DNA of 64,000 nucleotides from Nitzschia sp. DOCU1 (taxonomy: Eukaryota > Bacillariophyta > Bacillariophyceae > Bacillariales > Bacillariaceae). The translations under genes were made by a program, and so were the position numbers. Below the pieces are notes generated by a model, which was not told the DNA's origin, did not search any database, and saw nothing but the letters and a program-made list of their open reading frames with translations. The stretch covers positions 124,001 through 188,000 of the forward strand of contig OX595990.1 in assembly GCA_951394045.1 (NCBI GenBank), written 5' to 3'. How positions within the stretch are numbered: the first letter of the stretch is position 1; each line of letters starts with the position of its first letter. Shown here piece by piece: positions 59,654-64,000 of this stretch.

Positions 59654-62623
59654 GTGCTTCGATATTCTGAAGCGTCGTTGTCTCACGGAATGGATCCGGA
59701 TTATATCGACCCGAAATTTTGCTTGTCCTCACACTCGGGAACGCGGTCCTTGCCTACGTTCGAAGATTTACTTTCGTCGGAGAAGGCGCAGGAAGTCGAC
59801 AAAACAGTCAATACTCGTGGTATCCGGAGAACCGACGACGATATAGCTTTCCGGGGGATATTGGCGAGCTCCCACTACTTGCCCCCATGGGTAGTCGATA
59901 CGATTGAGGACGACCCGAGAAAGCAGGTCATGTCGAACTATAAATCGATGATGGCTTTCCCTTCCCTCTGTTTAGAGCTTGTGAGGCTGCGACTTAAAAA
60001 CGGATACTACCGGCATCTCGCTGCCGTTGTGAATGATTTGCAGGAGGCCTACGTGACGACGTGTCTTTTCTTGCTTTCTGGCCCCGCATCGCGGAAGAAG
60101 AATCGGCTTTCGATTCGGAAGATTACAAAGTTTCTGCAGTCATCAAAGGGTAATGATACAAAAACGAACCTTCCTCGCCCAAAACAACTGAAGAAGAAGA
60201 TTCAGAAGCAAGATGCCGTTGGATCAGCTGAAATTGCCTCGGCGCTTGCGATTTCCAACGATTAGCAAGGGGATAATAGCTCAGAAGATCACTTGGGCGA
60301 TTTTTCTGACGAAGAACGCGGTCTGATCTCGCAGCTTGAGAGAGCAAGGAAACTATACACGATGGTAAGCACCCGCGCTCACCTTGACGCCCCCGGACCC
60401 GCCAGATCTCTTACTTTTTTGTCTTGCAATCGGTTTTCTTGCCAGGCAATTCTATCTGTCAATGAAACTCGCCACGTGGAAAAACTTCTTTGCGTGACGA
60501 CCAAGCAATTTTCCCGCCCCGCCGACCCAAATGCACCCTCCGAGACAGAAGCTACTATTGCCGACGACCCGGCCAAGAAAGCCGCTGCCCAGCAAATACG
60601 ATATATCTTGGCTGCCACAGGGCCCGAGCCTTGCCTCAATCGATTCAATGATCTTGGCTCCATGAAACTCAAGATTACGGTGGACGACGCCCGCGTGAAA
60701 GTCAAGAATCCTGCCTCCTCCGAAGTACTTGACCACATACTGTTTCGATTCAAAGATTTCTCGAACGACGATGGGCTTGCAAAAGTCATGTTGCGTCGTC
60801 CCGGAAGGCGTGCACCTTGCGTCCGCTGCCAAATCCAAGGAAGTGGCTTTTATTCTTGCCGTGTGATACGTGGCCATTCCAATCCTGATTTTGATTTCAT
60901 TGCGAACTGGCAGAATATGGGCGGTATAGATGGCCTGCTAGCCCCGTTCAAAGATTCCCAACTCGTTGATGTTAAGCAGGCGTCGGCGTCTGACGAGAAT
61001 CCAGCTGGGGAATCGCTGGAACAAACACACGACGCTGACAATAACGGAATGGAGGAAGATGATACCATCGACCCATCCGAGCAGCTGGAAACTGCTCGAA
61101 AGGCTCTTGAAAAAGCTAACTACCTCCACCAGCAAGCGGAGGCTCTGGCATCACAGCCCGTGCGCCTTGGAGCAAAGTTCATTAAAGATGTGTTTCCAAT
61201 TGACCCAACGGACGGTCGCTATATTTGGTGCACTATTTGCGGTGTGAGCGGGGACGTTTTGTGCTGCGACGGCTGTTCCAACGTTGTGCATACAAAATGC
61301 GTCGGCCTGCCCGGGATCCCTGAAGAAGATTGGTATTGCGACACGTGTGCGTCCATTGGTAAAGAAACACCACTGATGGCTGCCCGCGACCAGGCAGAGG
61401 GTCCTTCGGTTGCTACCTGTGCCCAGCCTGGGACGTCGGCAGTCAAGGGCGGCTGTGACCATGAAGATACTACTGGACCTCGGATTGAAGAGACGAAGGA
61501 CGACGATCCAGTTCCATCTGCATCAAACGAGGCAAAGGACCAAGCGCGAAACGGCGAATCTAACCGCCCGCACTTGAATGAAGATGAAGACGGCGTTTTG
61601 AAAGATTCTATTGGAGAAAACGCTGCCATGATGGGATTGGACGGGCTAATAAAGGACCACGCTTCACACGCACCAGTTATCGAGGCCAATCAAGACGACG
61701 AGGTGTCTGATTCCAAAGAGCCCGGGGTGGCTTCGAACGACGATAATATCGGTCCTACACAACCTACTCCAGCTGCTCTCAGCACCCCAAAGGCCTTAAT
61801 AAGCGACGATGAGTTTGAAGAGCAGGCTGACGATCTCGAACGTGTACTTGACGACCTTCACCAGCTCATCTTTTCTTCTGATCCCAACAAGCCGTCACCG
61901 AACTCCGCCAAACAAAACGAGGACGCCACTTACATCAAGCTCGGAACCACCGTTTACAAGAACTTTGCGGAACACGGACTTTTCAAGGGCAAAGTGATAC
62001 GATTGCCGACCGATGAGAGCCCATACTATGGTGTCGAGTATGTGGATGGTGACAAAGAGGACTTAGAGCCTGACGAGCTCCTGGAGTTGATCCAAGCTGA
62101 TGGAGCCAAGGATGCGACAGCAAACGCTGGAGATGGCAACCGTCATCAAAGCAGCGAAAAGACGATGGAAAATTCTGGACGCCGCAAGAGTGCTCCGCCC
62201 CCGCGGTTCGTGGAGCAAGCGGATCGAATCTATGACACTGGACGCCGCAAGCGAGGACGTCCGCGAAAGAGTGATTCGTATCTGGGTGCCATTCCCCAAA
62301 ACAAGCGGTTGCATTTGGAGAGCAGTGGTTTGATTTCTTCTACAAGCCACAGAAAACGTGGCCGGTCTCGAAAGATTGATCAAGCACAAGAGTGCGGGAC
62401 CACTGTTTGCGAAGAAAAATATGATACGCAAAACGGAAGCGTCGCCAAGAACCGATTTGAAATAATAGGACTAGAACGTATTTTGTTCGGAGCAATAATA
62501 TGTTATGTATGGTGCGAGAAACGATGCAACCTAGCTAGCTACTCCTCTACCGGTAGATTTATCATCTATCTATTCATCGAACTTTTGGCTTCGTTTTTGT
62601 GTTCTCACACAAAAAGTTACTGA
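59654..62623 (+). CDS. BRWD/PHIP-like chromatin reader, C-terminal part (PHD finger, Tudor-like, AT-hooks)
   Basis: Probably the 3' end of the gene above. It starts with a bromodomain-like tail (YLPPWVVDTIEDDPRKQ, YYRHLAAVVNDL). A TAG at 60263 in the same frame is removed by a candidate 135 bp intron at 60150-60284 (GTAATG...CTCAG). A second intron at 60365-60445 (GTAAGC...TGCCAG, 81 bp) has no stop and reads through in frame. A C4HC3 PHD finger lies near 61220-61355 (CTICGVSGDVLCCDGC, HTKCVGLPG, WYCDTC). A Tudor-like strand set follows (VYKNFAEHGLFKGKVIRLP, YYGVEYVDGDKEDL), then two AT-hook-like motifs (KRGRPRKS, KRGRSRKI). The last 50 or so codons run into spacer-like sequence with TACCGGTA, so the true end is doubtful. 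Expected role: reading histone marks. Confidence 0.72.
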
Positions 62624-62822
62624 GCCCCACCGCTACGTCAAAGCAGTTCGATTTCGGAGGGGGTGGGCCACAGCTGCTCCGCCCGGTAGAGACAACAATC
62701 CACTTCACTCGACGGGGTAGCCGATTCCAATTCTCCACGCACCAGCACAGGTTACACTTAAACTCTCCGCGACGAGACACGTACGCGAGTGGAGGACGTT
62801 TTAAAACCGGAACCACAAACCG

Positions 62823-63630
62823 GTTGCGTTGATCAGGCTGTTTGTGTGCGGGGAGAATTGGAATCGGGGTCTGGTCGAGATCAGGGACCAGGATCGTTGC
62901 TCTGGAAAAAGTTGGTTTCGTTGTAGAACAACGCCAGACGCCTGCAAAAGGAGGAAAGAACAAGGTGAGTAGCACTGCGGGAAAGAAATATGATCAAACG
63001 GCACCGTCAAGTCGCAAAAACGCAAGTTTGGAGTGCACGTACCGTTCCGAAGGGCGCCACCACATGAATCATTCCTCCGCCAACACCAACACAACAATCA
63101 AACATTTCATCCAACAACTTTCTTCCAGGGTCTGCTTCGGCTCCGTTTGCCTCAGGGAGCTAGCGTCATGGTTCAACCGAATCAGGAGGGCTCTCCAGAG
63201 ACTGAGTCCACGTACACCCCCAATATTGGCTTCCTTCAGGACGAGTGTTCCAGGGCGGTCCGGCACAAACCGGACCTTCACCGTGGATTTCTCCTCCTTC
63301 AGGCTGTTATCTCGCTACAGCTGAGCCGCACCATCAAAATGATAGTGATCACCGCAGTAGAGGTCTGTTCATAGCAGAGTGAAAAGAAAGTTGATGAAGA
63401 AAGCTGATCATCGTGAGAAGTTCATGGCGACGATGAAGAAAGGAACGATGCAGATTGCTCCCTTCGCAAAAAAGTGAGGTCGATTGAGTGAAAAAGTGAC
63501 GGATTTGATGGAAGGAATGCCGAGATCCGAGCGGTTTCTGCTGTGGTTTGGGAGCAGTTTCGTGTTTTTCCCACGATGAAGCTTCCACGGTCGCTGAAAG
63601 TAATCCACATTCATCATCCGCCAGTTCGCC
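62823..63630 (+). repeat. Dispersed repeat element, copy B (inverted relative to copy A)
   Basis: Matches the complement of 39516-40610. The two are about 22 kb apart in opposite orientation. Copy B lacks the extra about 190 bp of copy A and has a single CCTGCAAAAGGAGGAAAGAA unit where copy A has two, which fits deletion or duplication between the short repeats. The last part (63480-63560) has an unrelated segment replaced or inserted relative to copy A. It keeps open stretches in several frames but no recognisable domain. Confidence 0.8.
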
Positions 63631-64000
63631 GAGGCAAGGGCATAAGCTAGAAAACATTTGACGCTGTTTGTTAAACACGATTGATATGCCTTACGAATTC
63701 AGGCTCTTCAGGGTGGGACGCTGACGTCAATCGCTCGTCGACTAGACGGACTACATCAGAAAGATAGCAAGATAGAGAAGTGGGCCGATCGCTGTCCAGC
63801 TGGATGCTACAATCACACCCAAGCTGTAAACGGCAAGCTATGGTTGATTTGAAGACGCTTGTAAAGTTTTTGTCAAATTACGATAGGTAGTTAGAAACTT
63901 AGTAGCCCTTTTTCAATGCCCTCATCGACCCATGGGAAAAACGGTCGGCCATGCGGTCTATCGTGGGCTCGTTTTTTAGATGACGCTAACTCACTCTGTG
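63631..64000. other. Window end, nothing recognised
   Basis: About 370 bp with no domain-bearing frame on either strand. Confidence 0.5.

Noticed and set aside
62430..62623. C-terminal 50 or so codons of the BRWD-like frame as a membrane tail
   Set aside because: The hydrophobic residues come from AT-rich spacer-like DNA with TAGCTAGCTACT and TACCGGTA; more likely the true end lies earlier.
1..64000. tRNA, rRNA, CRISPR, bacterial operon or viral features
   Set aside because: I saw no cloverleaf with a GGTTCGA-type arm, no rRNA-like sequence, no regularly spaced repeats with unique spacers, and no viral or transposase domain.

Overview
The window looks like nuclear DNA of a diatom, probably a pennate one. 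The evidence is multidomain genes with short GT-AG introns (about 65-135 bp), an expanded heat-shock-factor (HSF) family, several genes joining a CRAL-TRIO-like lipid-binding region to the stramenopile LGRG-type domain (DUF6824), and a vanadium-haloperoxidase relic. The species cannot be named from sequence alone. Splice sites and start codons below were read by eye. Several first-ATG starts were chosen over longer frames that open with TTG or GTG.

Left part, 1-12 kb: a minus-strand tandem array of HSF genes. Four are complete or near complete, and one runs off the left edge. Every complete one carries two separate HSF DNA-binding domains, one at each end of the protein. A sixth member lies at 47-48 kb. 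From 12.9 to 23.6 kb come single-copy genes: a sulfotransferase-like and a DXD glycosyltransferase-like type II membrane protein in divergent orientation, a four-exon acidic one-pass membrane protein, a PWWP-like protein and a PUB-UBX adaptor of p97/Cdc48.

Middle part, 23.8-34.2 kb: a second minus-strand tandem array, of two-exon CRAL-TRIO/DUF6824 genes. It has four full copies and one truncated copy. A duplicated block has carried a piece of the neighbouring UBX gene to the stop codon of an SGNH-hydrolase-like gene. From 35 to 42.4 kb lie a P-loop kinase, a Qc-SNARE head to head with a bZIP factor, and a Ser-Gly repeat membrane protein. An intronless CRAL-TRIO/DUF6824 relative (44.1-46.4 kb) converges on the sixth dual HSF.

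Right part, 48-64 kb: repeats, a frame-broken haloperoxidase-like relic, a small multi-pass membrane protein, an ADF-H/coiled-coil/SH3BGR-like protein, and a long BRWD/PHIP-like chromatin reader (duplicated WVPQ-GD module, bromodomain, PHD, Tudor-like, AT-hooks). The reader's frame is interrupted in several places, some of which introns can explain. A dispersed element is present as an inverted pair at 39.5-40.6 and 62.8-63.6 kb. The octamer TACCGGTA recurs 14 times, always outside the exons I recognise except one copy in the doubtful tail of the chromatin-reader frame.

The two regulator arrays are the most interesting content: dual-DNA-binding-domain HSFs and lipid-domain/DUF6824 fusions, both spreading by tandem duplication.
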